Under the pieces are notes generated by a model, which saw only the letters and a list, made by a program, of their open reading frames with translations, did not search any database and had not been told where the DNA came from. Both the position numbers and the translations under genes were made by a program. From Eisenbergiella porci (lineage in GTDB: Bacteria > Bacillota > Clostridia > Lachnospirales > Lachnospiraceae), in assembly GCF_009696275.1 (NCBI RefSeq), contig NZ_VUMI01000036.1:1-60256 (forward strand): DNA of 60,256 bases. The letters run 5' to 3'. Shown in pieces: positions 52,818 through 60,256 of the stretch (its first letter is position 1; each line of letters opens with the position of its first letter).

Positions 52818-53624
52818 TCAGTTTTCCGTCTGTTTCTCCCCGCATGACACGGGACAGCCCTCCTGCCCCTTCTGACAGCATTTTATCTTCTCGTGACACC
52901 GTTCCTTCTGCCGGCACACCTCACGATAAGCGCATTTTCCTTCCTCACAGCTTTTTTCCTCTGTTCTTTTAAGGTAACGCAATTCCGCCTCCAGGTCAAG
53001 CAGTCTGTTGATTAATTCACTGTTTGCATGCTGAAGATTGGAAATATCCTCTTTCACAGGGTCAGGCAGATTGACCTGATCCATGGTATCACGGGGAATC
53101 GGCTGATTTCCCCTTTTCACCACCCGGCCGGGCACCCCCACCACAGTGGAATTGGGCGGCACCTCCTCCAGCACCACGCTTCCCGCACCGATTTTGGAAT
53201 TTTCCCCTATGGTAAAAGACCCCAGCACCTTGGCGCCGGCGCTTATCATAACATTATCCCCCACCGTAGGATGCCTTTTCCCATGCTCTTTCCCGGTTCC
53301 CCCCAGCGTTACTCCCTGATACAAAGTCACATTATCCCCGATAATCGCCGTTTCCCCGATAATCACACCATTTCCATGATCAATAAAAAACCCCCTGCCA
53401 ATCTGCGCTCCCGGATGGATTTCAATCCCCGTTTTCCTTACGCCCCTCTGCGAAATCCACCTTGCCAGAAAAAAATGGCCCGATCGATACAGCTTATGAG
53501 CCAGCCTGTAATGAAGCATGACCTTAAAGCTGGGATAAAGAAATACCTCCATAGAAGAATGTATTGCAGGGTCACGCTCCCTGATAATCCTAATCTCCTC
53601 TTTTATGTTTCCTATAATACCCAT
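52818..53624 (-). CDS. cysE: Serine O-acetyltransferase with cysteine-rich C-terminal tail
   Basis: A 268-residue enzyme making O-acetylserine from serine and acetyl-CoA, the first step of cysteine synthesis. The helical N-terminus and left-handed beta-helix are typical: [20 protein letters not shown] (catalytic His/Asp region), then [17 protein letters not shown]. The core ends near residue 190. After a short coiled stretch ([16 protein letters not shown]) there is a tail of about 45 residues with eight cysteines, several spaced five residues apart. This tail is not part of the usual fold. AAGGAAGG precedes the ATG. A T-box leader controls the gene. Confidence 0.92.
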   Translation of the reverse strand: MGIIGNIKEEIRIIRERDPAIHSSMEVFLYPSFKVMLHYRLAHKLYRSGHFFLARWISQRGVRKTGIEIHPGAQIGRGFFIDHGNGVIIGETAIIGDNVTLYQGVTLGGTGKEHGKRHPTVGDNVMISAGAKVLGSFTIGENSKIGAGSVVLEEVPPNSTVVGVPGRVVKRGNQPIPRDTMDQVNLPDPVKEDISNLQHANSELINRLLDLEAELRYLKRTEEKSCEEGKCAYREVCRQKERCHEKIKCCQKGQEGCPVSCGEKQTEN

Positions 53625-53644
53625 TTACCTTCCTTCTTTCCAGG

Positions 53645-53914
53645 GCAACAAATAAACCGCGGTTCCTTCCCTTCTCTGCAACAGAGACGGTTGAAGCCGC
53701 GGTTCCACTCTAATTCAGGTTAATACCTGCACTCAAAACGCGTAACGTGCGTAAACGTACCCGGCTACAGGAAAACTCCCCTCACCCGATCAGCTCCCGG
53801 AGGCACTTTCAGCCATATCTGCCAGGAATGCTTCCAGCCGGTGACACTCCCTCTCTGCGGCAAACCAACAACCTACTCTTTCCGTTCATCGCCTTTTTCC
53901 TTCATTTGCTATCT
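53645..53914 (-). promoter_or_regulatory. T-box riboswitch leader (cysteine)
   Basis: On the minus strand the leader has a Stem I with GATGAACGGAAAGAGTA, then the specifier. GAAAG-TGC-C at 53803-53805 gives the cysteine codon TGC. The conserved T-box GTGGAACCGCGG lies at 53697-53708. A terminator follows, AACCGCGG pairing with CCGCGGTT and then TATTTGTTG. Uncharged tRNA-Cys would favour the antiterminator and raise cysE-cysS expression. Confidence 0.9.
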
Positions 53915-53920
53915 ATATAC

Positions 53921-53949
53921 AGGATATGCAAAACTCCTTTTTTTGTCAA
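53921..53949 (-). promoter_or_regulatory. Promoter of the cysE operon
   Basis: On the minus strand TTGACA, a 17-base spacer and TATCCT, placed just ahead of the T-box leader. Confidence 0.6.
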
Positions 53950-54097
53950 CTTCTTTTTACGTATTCCCCCACCTAATCCCCTGTTAAATTATTCTAAGCT
54001 CTTTATCAGTCAATGCTAACTAGTACAACACAAAAATAATAAGTACCATATATCGTTTTTGCATAATGTATGGTAAAATATACTCATAAATGAAAGG

Positions 54098-54735
54098 ATG
54101 ATCGCCATGAAAAATACATTCCTTCCCTTAACAGATGAGGATAAAAAATACCTTAAATCATTATCAAAAACAAGAACAATTCAGGCGCAAGTAGTTGATC
54201 GTGCAAGAATTCTTTTATACAAAGCCGATGGTTTGTCATTTGATGAAATCGCTTGCAGATTGGCTGTCAGAGGCCTGTAAAATTAGGATATGCACAGGAA
54301 CTTTGGACATTAGCAAAGCTTCATAAACACATTCAGAAACATGCAGAAGAAGCTGGCTTTCCAAGGCCTTCAACAGTTACAAAAACTTATATTCAAAATT
54401 TCTTAAGGATAATGATATCAAACCATTCAAAATCAAGTATTACTGTGAAAAACGTGATCCGGATTTTGAAGCAAAAATGCATGAAGTTCTGCTTGTATAC
54501 AAACAGGTTGAGATGCAGTTCGACGCAAATGGTGAAATCATAGTATCGGATGATTATAAGCTTACAATAACTGTTTCTTATGATGAAAAGCCGGGAATCC
54601 AAGCAGTTTCAAATACTTCAGATGACCTGCGCCCAACAGAAAATAACGGTGAAGTCTATCGCGATTATGAATATAAACGCTTGGGAACAATTTCTCTGTT
54701 GGCAGGGATTGATCTGCTTACAGGAGATGTCCTCA
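54098..54735 (+). mobile_element. IS630-family transposase remnant, frameshifted and 3'-truncated
   Basis: The first frame (ATG at 54098, again at 54107) has the HTH start FLPLTDEDKKYLKSLSKTR and ARILLYKADGLSFDEIA, then hits a stop. The sequence resumes in other frames: LGYAQELWTLAKLHKHIQ, KDNDIKPFKIKYYCEKRDP and finally YDEKPGIQAVSNTS, which carries the first catalytic Asp of the DDE domain, and KRLGTISLLAGIDLLTGDV. It stops there, so the rest of the domain and the right end are lost. At least two frameshifts are present. Its A/T-rich composition contrasts with its neighbours. Confidence 0.85.
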
Positions 54736-55349
54736 TATTTCAGCAGCACATCCAGCTTCTGCCTGCAACGGATGAAAGAAAGCATGTCGGGCAGACTGAT
54801 AATCCTTCCCATAATTGCCGGCTGGCTGACAGTATCCGGCTCAAGCACAAGCTCCTCAAATTCCGGATAAATCAACGCCTCCTGTATCACCGGGCCCTTT
54901 TCCCGGCTGTAAAGGAAATAGCCCACAATCCGCTTATCATCCAGAAGCAGGAAACTGTCCCCCTGCTGGGCGTACATTTCCTTCAGCATCATTTCATAGT
55001 ACTCCGCGGAGCGTTCCGTATATACCTGGAACCTGCGCTCCAGCAACGGAACCGCAAAACGCACCACCTCCGGGATATCCTCTTCCTCCATGGGCCTGAC
55101 CTCCAGCATACCGTATCCCGGCTGTTCTTTTTTCTCCAGGACATAGACCTGATAAGGCGTCATGGAAACCATGGACAGCAGCTTTCCATCCTCCTCCAGT
55201 ATCAGGGCGTTGTTTTTTTCCGCCTTATTATCAAAATAATAGTCGTTGAACAGCTTCGTGTCTTCTGCAAAAGCTTCTTCCCACAATTCCCTTAAACTAC
55301 GGCAGCCGGCAGCCTCCAGCCGTCTGATCCGCTGCTTTTGTAATTCCAT
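54730..55349 (-). pseudogene. GNAT acetyltransferase gene truncated by the IS630 remnant
   Basis: The frame begins MELQKQRIRRLEAAGCRSLR and contains NDYYFDNKAEKNNALILEED and GMLEVRPMEEEDIPEVV. It then passes RIISLPDMLSFIRCRQKLDV before running antisense into the transposase from about 54735. The Eis-like layout would need another segment at the C-terminus, now gone. The acetyl-CoA motif RxxGxG that should sit before residue 110 is not found either, so an internal part may be deleted too. A TTG four codons earlier is another possible start. Confidence 0.65.
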
Positions 55350-55374
55350 CCCTTTATCCAACCTTCTTCATTAT

Positions 55375-55911
55375 TTATGCCTTCGGGCAGCCTCCACACC
55401 CGGCGCAGCCTCCGTTCACATCCTGGGAATACAGGCCGTAGGGTGTATTCAGAAGGCAGACGGCCTGGGAAGAAATGCCCTCTCCTGTCCCGGTAAAGCC
55501 AAGCCCTTCCTCTGTGGTTGCCTTTACATTCACCTGATCCACCTCAATTTGCAGCGCCTGCGCAATATTTTTACGCATTGTATCGATGTGGGGACGCATT
55601 TTAGGTGCCTGCGCAATAATGGTTGCGTCAATATTTTCAATCAGAAAGCTGTGTTCCTCCAGAAGTTCGCCCACCTTACGCAGAAGCTCCATACTGCTGA
55701 TTCCTTTATACGCGGGATCGGTATCGGGGAAATGCTTTCCGATATCCCCAAGCGCCGCAGCGCCAAGCAGGGCATCCATGATGGCATGCAGAAGGACATC
55801 CGCATCCGAATGGCCGAGAAGCCCTTTTTCATAAGGGATTTCCACTCCGCCGATAATCAGCTTCCTGTCCTCCGTAAGGCGGTGTACGTCGTAGCCCATT
55901 CCTATTCTCAT
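55375..55911 (-). CDS. ispF: 2-C-methyl-D-erythritol 2,4-cyclodiphosphate synthase
   Basis: A 178-residue enzyme of the non-mevalonate isoprenoid pathway. Signatures are [11 protein letters not shown] (metal-binding Asp and His), [38 protein letters not shown] and [17 protein letters not shown]. The usual length is about 157-160 residues, and this one carries an extra tail ending in [20 protein letters not shown] precedes the ATG. It lies 25 bases from the broken GNAT gene, which it precedes on the same strand. Confidence 0.94.
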   Translation of the reverse strand: MRIGMGYDVHRLTEDRKLIIGGVEIPYEKGLLGHSDADVLLHAIMDALLGAAALGDIGKHFPDTDPAYKGISSMELLRKVGELLEEHSFLIENIDATIIAQAPKMRPHIDTMRKNIAQALQIEVDQVNVKATTEEGLGFTGTGEGISSQAVCLLNTPYGLYSQDVNGGCAGCGGCPKA

Positions 55912-56034
55912 GTGTTACTCTCCTTAATAATCTGATCTTTTCAAAATGCATGTCGCAGCTTCAGCCTGCTCTGCAAGGGAACAGGCTGAAACCGGACTTT
56001 AATGAGAGTATACCACATTTTCCCTTTAAAAAAA

Positions 56035-57204
56035 TCATTTTGAGGAGATTTTTTCGATTACATCAGCTGCTTTCTGCGCTCCTCCGGCTTTTCTGAAGCT
56101 TTCTCCGATTCCGCCCGCGGCCACACGAAACCGGGCATTCTTCAAAACCTGCAGGATACTTTCCCGGATTACGGAGGCTCCCCTTCCCGGCAAGGGGATT
56201 CCGGCCCCCACCTCCTGCACACGGCGGGCAACCGCGCCCTCCTCCGGCTGCTGGGGAAATAATACCATAGGCACGCCGAAATACAGGCTTTCGCTCACAC
56301 TGTTCATGCCGCAGTGGGTAAGAAATACATCAGTCTCCTGAAGCACCTCCAGCTGATTGACCCTGGGTGTTACCTGAAAATTATCCGGAATAACTCCGAG
56401 TCCGGAAATATCTGTGCGCCCGCCTACTGACATAATGACATCCACAGCTTCTGTTTTCAGCGCTTTCATGCAGCTTATGTAGAAATCCTCCTGCCTGTTC
56501 AGCACGGTTCCCAGGGATATGTAAACCAGCGGCCTGCTTTTCTTATGTCCTGACGGCTTCGGAACCGCAATGGAAGGGCCGATGAAGGTAAATTTATCGG
56601 AAAAGGTTTCCGACATGGGCTGGAATTCTTTCGATGTATAAACAATGGTTTCCGTATCATTATCATTTTGTAACAGCTCGTAAAACTGCCGGATTTCATA
56701 ACCATGGCGGCGCAGCTGCCTGAGCCTGGCATTGATTCGGGGCATCCCGGACAGCATACGCAGAAGCTCCGAAAGGCTCTGCTTCATAAGACGCGCCGTC
56801 TGCTGATTAAATGCAAAGGTGGTTGTGGAGCAGACGAAGGGAACATTCAGTATTTTCGCATACAGCTTTCCCCAGATACAGATGGAATCCGATACTATAC
56901 AATCCGGCTTCCAGGCCCGCAGCTCACCCAGTACCTTATCTTCCATGGCAAGCGTTACATCCACAGTCATATCCACCAGGGAGGACAGATCCTTGCCTAC
57001 TTTTTTGTCAATATCTTTTGGAGCGGGAGGCATAAAATCATCGCAGGGTATGCAGACGGCGCCTGTTTCTTCAATACGGGACCGGAACTCATAAAAGGAA
57101 TAGTAATGAACCTGATTTCCCCTTTTTACCAGCTCACGGACGACCTCTATGGTAGGATTGGTATGCCCATAGGCAGGAATGCAGAAAAATACAATTTTAC
57201 TCAT
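56035..57204 (-). CDS. GT1-family UDP-glycosyltransferase (MGT type)
   Basis: A 389-residue GT-B-fold enzyme of the macrolide or UDP-glucuronosyl transferase group. The N-terminal half has FFCIPAYGHTNPTIEVVREL with the expected catalytic His near residue 13. The C-terminal nucleotide-sugar motif is VFLTHCGMNSVSESLYFGVPM near 295, followed by FPQQPEEGAVARRVQE. AAAGGA precedes the ATG. It diverges from a TetR regulator that has a matching operator, so it may be a drug- or toxin-inactivating enzyme under that control. The acceptor is unknown. Confidence 0.87.
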   Translation of the reverse strand: MSKIVFFCIPAYGHTNPTIEVVRELVKRGNQVHYYSFYEFRSRIEETGAVCIPCDDFMPPAPKDIDKKVGKDLSSLVDMTVDVTLAMEDKVLGELRAWKPDCIVSDSICIWGKLYAKILNVPFVCSTTTFAFNQQTARLMKQSLSELLRMLSGMPRINARLRQLRRHGYEIRQFYELLQNDNDTETIVYTSKEFQPMSETFSDKFTFIGPSIAVPKPSGHKKSRPLVYISLGTVLNRQEDFYISCMKALKTEAVDVIMSVGGRTDISGLGVIPDNFQVTPRVNQLEVLQETDVFLTHCGMNSVSESLYFGVPMVLFPQQPEEGAVARRVQEVGAGIPLPGRGASVIRESILQVLKNARFRVAAGGIGESFRKAGGAQKAADVIEKISSK

Positions 57205-57336
57205 GTCACAGTTTTCCTTTCTTTCACATATGCACTTTTGTATTAAAAGTATTACTTTTCTTACTTTTCACACTTTCACTATAGTTCATATAAGATCGGA
57301 TGTCAATGAAAATAAATCAATTGTTCATTATTTAGC

Positions 57337-57365
57337 TTGACGGTTCATGTAATCTCTGATATCCT
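57337..57365 (+). promoter_or_regulatory. Promoter of the TetR gene
   Basis: TTGACG, a 17-base spacer and TATCCT. Transcription would begin near 57372, inside the operator. Confidence 0.6.
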
Positions 57366-57371
57366 CAACAC

Positions 57372-57388
57372 AAACCAACCGTCGGTTT
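57372..57388. promoter_or_regulatory. TetR operator 1
   Basis: AAACCAACCGTCGGTTT lies from the start of transcription to the ribosome site of the TetR gene. Its inverse at 58136-58152 matches 16 of 17 bases, so both are probably bound by the same regulator. Confidence 0.7.
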
Positions 57389-57401
57389 ATATGGAGGCAT
57401 T

Positions 57402-58031
57402 ATGGAAAGAAACAAATATCCTGAACAAACAGTTGAGAAAATCATAATTACAGCTGCCCGGCTTTTTTCAGAAAAGGGGTATGAGCAGACGAGTATCCAG
57501 GACATCCTAGACGCTCTGAAGCTGTCCAAAGGCGGGCTTTACCATCACTTCAAGTCAAAAGAAGAGATTCTGGAGGCTGTCATACAGAAGAGGGCACAGT
57601 ATGTTTTTGACAGTTTCCATGAACTCATTCGTAATACTAAGGCTGAAAATGCAAAAGAGAAGCTGAAAAAAATTCTTTTACAGCTCGCGGATGACTCAGA
57701 AACCCATATGTTTGATAAAGTGTTATCATCGCAGGTCAATCCCTATTTCGTAGTCGGAAGCATGCAGTCAAGTATGCAGCAGGATGCGCCGACTCTCTGT
57801 GCACTGATTGAAGAAGGCATCAGGGACGGTTCCCTGCAGACGATGCAGCCCGCCCTTTGTTCAGAGGTTTTTCTGATACTTCTGAATTATTGGGCAAATC
57901 CTGCATTGTTCGGGCGTAACTGTGCGGAAACGAAGGAACGTCTGAATTACCTGCAGTTTGTTATGAGGCAGCTTGGCCTGGATATTCTTGACGATAATAT
58001 AATTGCAATCCTTGCCGAGGCTTATGGCTGA
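57402..58031 (+). CDS. TetR/AcrR-family transcriptional repressor
   Basis: A 209-residue repressor. The N-terminal HTH is typical: KIIITAARLFSEKGYEQTSI, then DILDALKLSKGGLYHHFKSKEEIL (about 12-58). The C-terminal ligand domain is variable and helical. TGGAGG precedes the ATG. Identical half-palindromes lie in its own leader and ahead of the small gene downstream at 58196, and it diverges from the glycosyltransferase. It likely represses itself, the downstream gene and perhaps the glycosyltransferase. Confidence 0.88.
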   Translation: MERNKYPEQTVEKIIITAARLFSEKGYEQTSIQDILDALKLSKGGLYHHFKSKEEILEAVIQKRAQYVFDSFHELIRNTKAENAKEKLKKILLQLADDSETHMFDKVLSSQVNPYFVVGSMQSSMQQDAPTLCALIEEGIRDGSLQTMQPALCSEVFLILLNYWANPALFGRNCAETKERLNYLQFVMRQLGLDILDDNIIAILAEAYG

Positions 58032-58135
58032 TATAATATATCTGATGATTTTATCTGGAAAGCTTGGAGCCGTTTTTTCTTGAAGGATGTAAAAATGACT
58101 GTTGCCATAGACGGTCGTTTTTTTTGACAATATAA

Positions 58136-58152
58136 AGACCGACGGTTGGTTT
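58136..58152. promoter_or_regulatory. TetR operator 2
   Basis: AGACCGACGGTTGGTTT, the inverse of operator 1 with one difference, 43 bases upstream of the small membrane gene. A TTGACA at 58124-58129 lies just before it, although no good -10 sits at the usual distance. Confidence 0.65.
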
Positions 58153-58195
58153 TTATATAAGATAATTAAATATCATATTCCAGGGGGAAAAGGAA

Positions 58196-58534
58196 ATGGA
58201 TCAGAACAGATTACAAGAAAGCACAATGAAGGCAGCAAAGAAAACAATGGAATTAACCCGTTCCGCAATGGAGCATACGCAAAAGACTTTGGAAAAAACC
58301 CAGGAGCTTAGCCGTTTTGCAGCGGAAAAATAAAAAAAGCTGCGTACACCGTCAGCAAAAGCCGACAGAATCGGAACTGCTGTGGGAGGGATTGCCGGGG
58401 TGAGCCTGCTGCTGGGAGGCACAGTTTGGATGTGTATCGGAAAGCCTGCGTATGCCGCCGGGGCATTAATAGCAGGCGCCGCTGCGCTGCTGTCTAACCG
58501 CATTCATTATTATCAGATGAAGAGGGAAAAATAG
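58196..58534 (+). pseudogene. Small two-helix membrane protein gene interrupted by an in-frame stop
   Basis: AGGGGG and an ATG start MDQNRLQESTMKAAKKTMEL, an amphipathic helix with regular spacing of hydrophobic residues that runs to FAAEK. A TAA then ends the frame after 45 codons. Directly after it, in the same frame, come KLRTPSAKADRIGTAVGG, two hydrophobic segments (GVSLLLGGTVWMCIG; AGALIAGAAALLSN) and a basic end, to a TAG at 58534. A single base change at codon 46 would restore a 112-residue protein. It could also be a real 45-residue peptide. TetR operator 2 precedes it. Confidence 0.65.
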
Positions 58535-58613
58535 GGTTCTGGGATATCCAGGGAAATCTTTATAAAAGATGCTTTTGAGAATTGGTGCATCTATGGCAGA
58601 AGATTGGATTATT

Positions 58614-58877
58614 TCAAAACAGGACAGCTAAATAATTTGTGTTTTTAATTTCAAGAAGGTCGCGGCAGGGATATGGCATCACTGCCTTAAAGCCCTCCCG
58701 GCGGCCGATATCGTGCAGAAGCCCCATTACATACGCTCGTTCGCCGTCCATACCGTTGATTTTGACTGCAATCAGACCGGCATTTTCCGCTACAGAAATA
58801 CTGTGCCACACCCAGAGGCCCGGCATTTTTTCTGTTGCCAAATCAAGCTCCCGTCTTGCCTCCTCTGGTGTTAACAT
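58614..58877 (-). pseudogene. HD-domain phosphohydrolase, C-terminally truncated
   Basis: The frame reads MLTPEEARRELDLATEKMPG, WVWHSISVAENAG and YVMGLLHDIGRREG, the first two metal-binding parts of an HD enzyme of about 200 residues. Then it departs into FKAVMPYPCRDLLEI and stops after 87 codons. The last metal-binding Asp region is missing. AGGAGG lies 7 bases before the ATG at 58877 and inside the end of the AbrB gene, so the two are coupled. Confidence 0.7.
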
Positions 58878-58879
58878 AT

Positions 58880-59104
58880 TCATTCCTCCTGATTTTTCCC
58901 GGGGAACATATCATCAAACATCTGTCCTGTGCTGTCATAAGGAAGGATGCCGATTCCCTGTTCTTCATCCGCAAGCAAAAGCAGCATGTCCCCCGGTTCG
59001 ATCTGAAACATATCCCGTACCTCTTTTGGAACTATAATCTGTCCCTTCGGCCCTACCTTGACGGTAGCCACAAATTTACCTTTCGGCGGTTTAAGCTTTG
59101 CCAT
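58880..59104 (-). CDS. AbrB/MazE/SpoVT-type swapped-hairpin DNA-binding protein
   Basis: A 74-residue protein with the AbrB fold: FVATVKVGPKGQIIVPKEVR, then FQIEPGDMLLLLADEEQGI. An acidic tail ends QMFDDMFPGKNQEE. GGGAGG lies 7 bases before the ATG. Such proteins are transition-state regulators or antitoxins, but no toxin gene is seen beside it. It is coupled to the truncated HD gene. Confidence 0.85.
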   Translation of the reverse strand: MAKLKPPKGKFVATVKVGPKGQIIVPKEVRDMFQIEPGDMLLLLADEEQGIGILPYDSTGQMFDDMFPGKNQEE

Positions 59105-59254
59105 GACAATTCCTCCCTTTTATCTGATACAGGAAAGCAGGCCTTCGGCAAATGCCGCCGCTGCATACTGCCTTCCATTTTCTCATCAGACTGGCAGGCA
59201 TGGAAAATTATTTTCCCCCTGCTTCCGGTCTTACTTGTAAGAAAAATCGTACCA

Positions 59255-59986
59255 TCATTTACCTGGCGCGTCAACCCGAACCATTTTCTTTTTATCTTTC
59301 TTTTTGTCCTTCTCTTTCAGACCAGCCAAAACATTCAGCACAGGAATTCTGACAAACAGTTCCCCCAAAAGCACTGCCGCCGCCAGTGAAAAAACAAACG
59401 TCAGTATATAATTCATGATATATGGAAGAGCAAGCTTTTCCGAAAGAAACCATGCAGCATAAATCATAGGAACATAGTGAAAATAATAAATGCCGAAGCT
59501 GCGGGTGCTCATCCGGGACGTAAAGCAGGTGCTTCGGTTCCACCACCGGCCGGCGGCTCCCAGTATTGCCAGAATCATGAGCCAGGTATAAAGCATCACC
59601 AGCCAGTTATTAACCACAGCCTGATAAGGCTTCCCCCAGGAAACGTCCGTCTGCGCCACACCTGCTGCAAGCCCCGCCGCAAGCAGCAGAATACAGTGCT
59701 TTTGCAGGCTCCGCTGGACTCTGTCATGAGAAAATACATAATATCCCAAAAGGAACAGAAGCAAATACAGTCCGATACGGAAGGTATAGGCAATATACAG
59801 AAGCCGGGCCGCTCCCAGGACCGGCAGATAAAACGCCAGCAGTACAGGAATACTACAGCGTTCGCCCCACGCAGAAAGACGCCCCTTTTTATCGGCTTTC
59901 CGAAACAGCACTAATACCAAAGACAGTACAAAAAGCTGAAGAAGGAACCAGGAGGGGCCCATGCCATTAACGATCCGGATGCAGAA
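59255..59986 (-). pseudogene. Membrane acyltransferase (acyltransferase family 3) split by a group II intron
   Basis: About 244 codons remain, with hydrophobic segments such as WFLLQLFVLSLVLVLF, LLYIAYTFRIGLYLLLFLLG and SFGIYYFHYVPMIYAAWF, typical of the second half of acyltransferase-3 proteins, and a lysine-rich end. The N-terminal half should be beyond the intron, which enters at 59987 in the opposite orientation. Because the intron is antisense to the gene it cannot splice from this mRNA, so the gene is likely inactive. Confidence 0.7.
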
Positions 59987-60256
59987 GTGCGACAAGAAGT
60001 CGCATAATGAATTGCTGATAATCAGCTACCCTATCCATTTGGGGTAATCCTACCACAATCTGCGTGAATGGTAACGTTCAGGTGGGAAGCTTGTGGGACA
60101 ATATGGGAAATCTGACAGCCTAAGTCGGACGTACCGTTAGGATAAGAGTGCTATGACGAACGTAAAGTGAATCATCGTAAGAGTCGTTACAGGGAATAAG
60201 TGAAATAAGGCTGATACACTTACACCAAAAAGGTGCGGAGGTGGTCGCGGCGGCTT
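59987..60256 (+). mobile_element. Group II intron, 5' part (cut by window edge)
   Basis: The sequence starts GTGCGACAAGAAGTCGCA, a group II 5' end (GUGYG) followed at once by the first stem of domain I. Further on come stretches of the domain I scaffold such as TGGGACAATATGGGAAAT, CCTAAGTCGGACGTACC and AAGTGAATCATCG. The reverse transcriptase frame would lie to the right. It sits in the acyltransferase gene on the opposite strand. Confidence 0.75.

Overview
The window looks like a chromosomal segment of a gut Lachnospiraceae-type Firmicute. The reasons are near-balanced base composition, strong AGGAGG ribosome sites, many AraC-controlled glycosidase loci, a cysteine T-box in front of cysE-cysS-mrnC-rlmB, a sporulation-type sigma-H, Rpn-family nuclease genes and a group II intron. 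The species cannot be fixed from the sequence alone. No tRNA, rRNA or CRISPR array was seen.

Layout. 0-9.8 kb: a sugar locus with two CUT1 ABC permeases, a GH2 beta-glycosidase, a GPH-family symporter, a GH4 alpha-galactosidase and two AraC regulators. 9.9-15.7 kb: a corrinoid methyl-transfer operon (corrinoid protein, DUF2284 protein, UroD-type methyltransferase, ferredoxin-ASKHA corrinoid activator), divergent from a PocR-domain AraC regulator and ending in a second, internally deleted UroD-type gene. 15.8-19.2 kb: methyltransferase, DUF402, HD and GNAT genes. 19.2-22.4 kb: a block of broken genes in which pieces of a GNAT, a GHKL kinase, a LytTR regulator and two ABC exporters are joined into chimeric frames. 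22.4-31.2 kb: an Rpn nuclease, a C45 acyltransferase, a heterodimeric ABC exporter, a LysR regulator behind a long fold-back sequence, and a YjjG-type phosphatase. 31.3-32.8 kb: an Rpn pseudogene hit by a small hairpin element, with two families of structured repeats around it. 32.8-40.5 kb: an L-fucose locus (zinc dehydrogenase, aldo-keto reductase, FucU mutarotase, GH29 fucosidase, AraC) and a GH20 hexosaminidase, pointing to host mucin or milk glycan use.

40.6-44.8 kb: a fusion corrinoid adenosyltransferase, a CadA-type metal ATPase with its ArsR regulator and operator, and a small XRE regulator. 45-50 kb: an acetamidase/formamidase-family gene, a barstar-esterase fusion, sigma-H and a lipoprotein SGNH hydrolase with a long SGN-repeat linker. 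50.1-54 kb: rlmB, mrnC, cysS and cysE behind a T-box; CysE carries an unusual cysteine-rich tail. 54-60.3 kb: an IS630 remnant that truncates a GNAT gene, ispF, a GT1 glycosyltransferase divergent from a TetR regulator with two matching operators, a small membrane gene split by a stop codon, a truncated HD gene behind an AbrB gene, and an acyltransferase gene interrupted by a group II intron that runs off the window.

How it works together: the organism seems built to take up and hydrolyse galactosides, fucosylated glycans and hexosamines, and to demethylate at least one methylated compound through a corrinoid route. The most unusual signals are the structured repeats near 28.8-32.8 kb, the domain fusions (barstar-esterase, activation domain-CobO), the cysteine-rich tail of a cysteine-controlled CysE, and the high density of genes broken by internal deletion.
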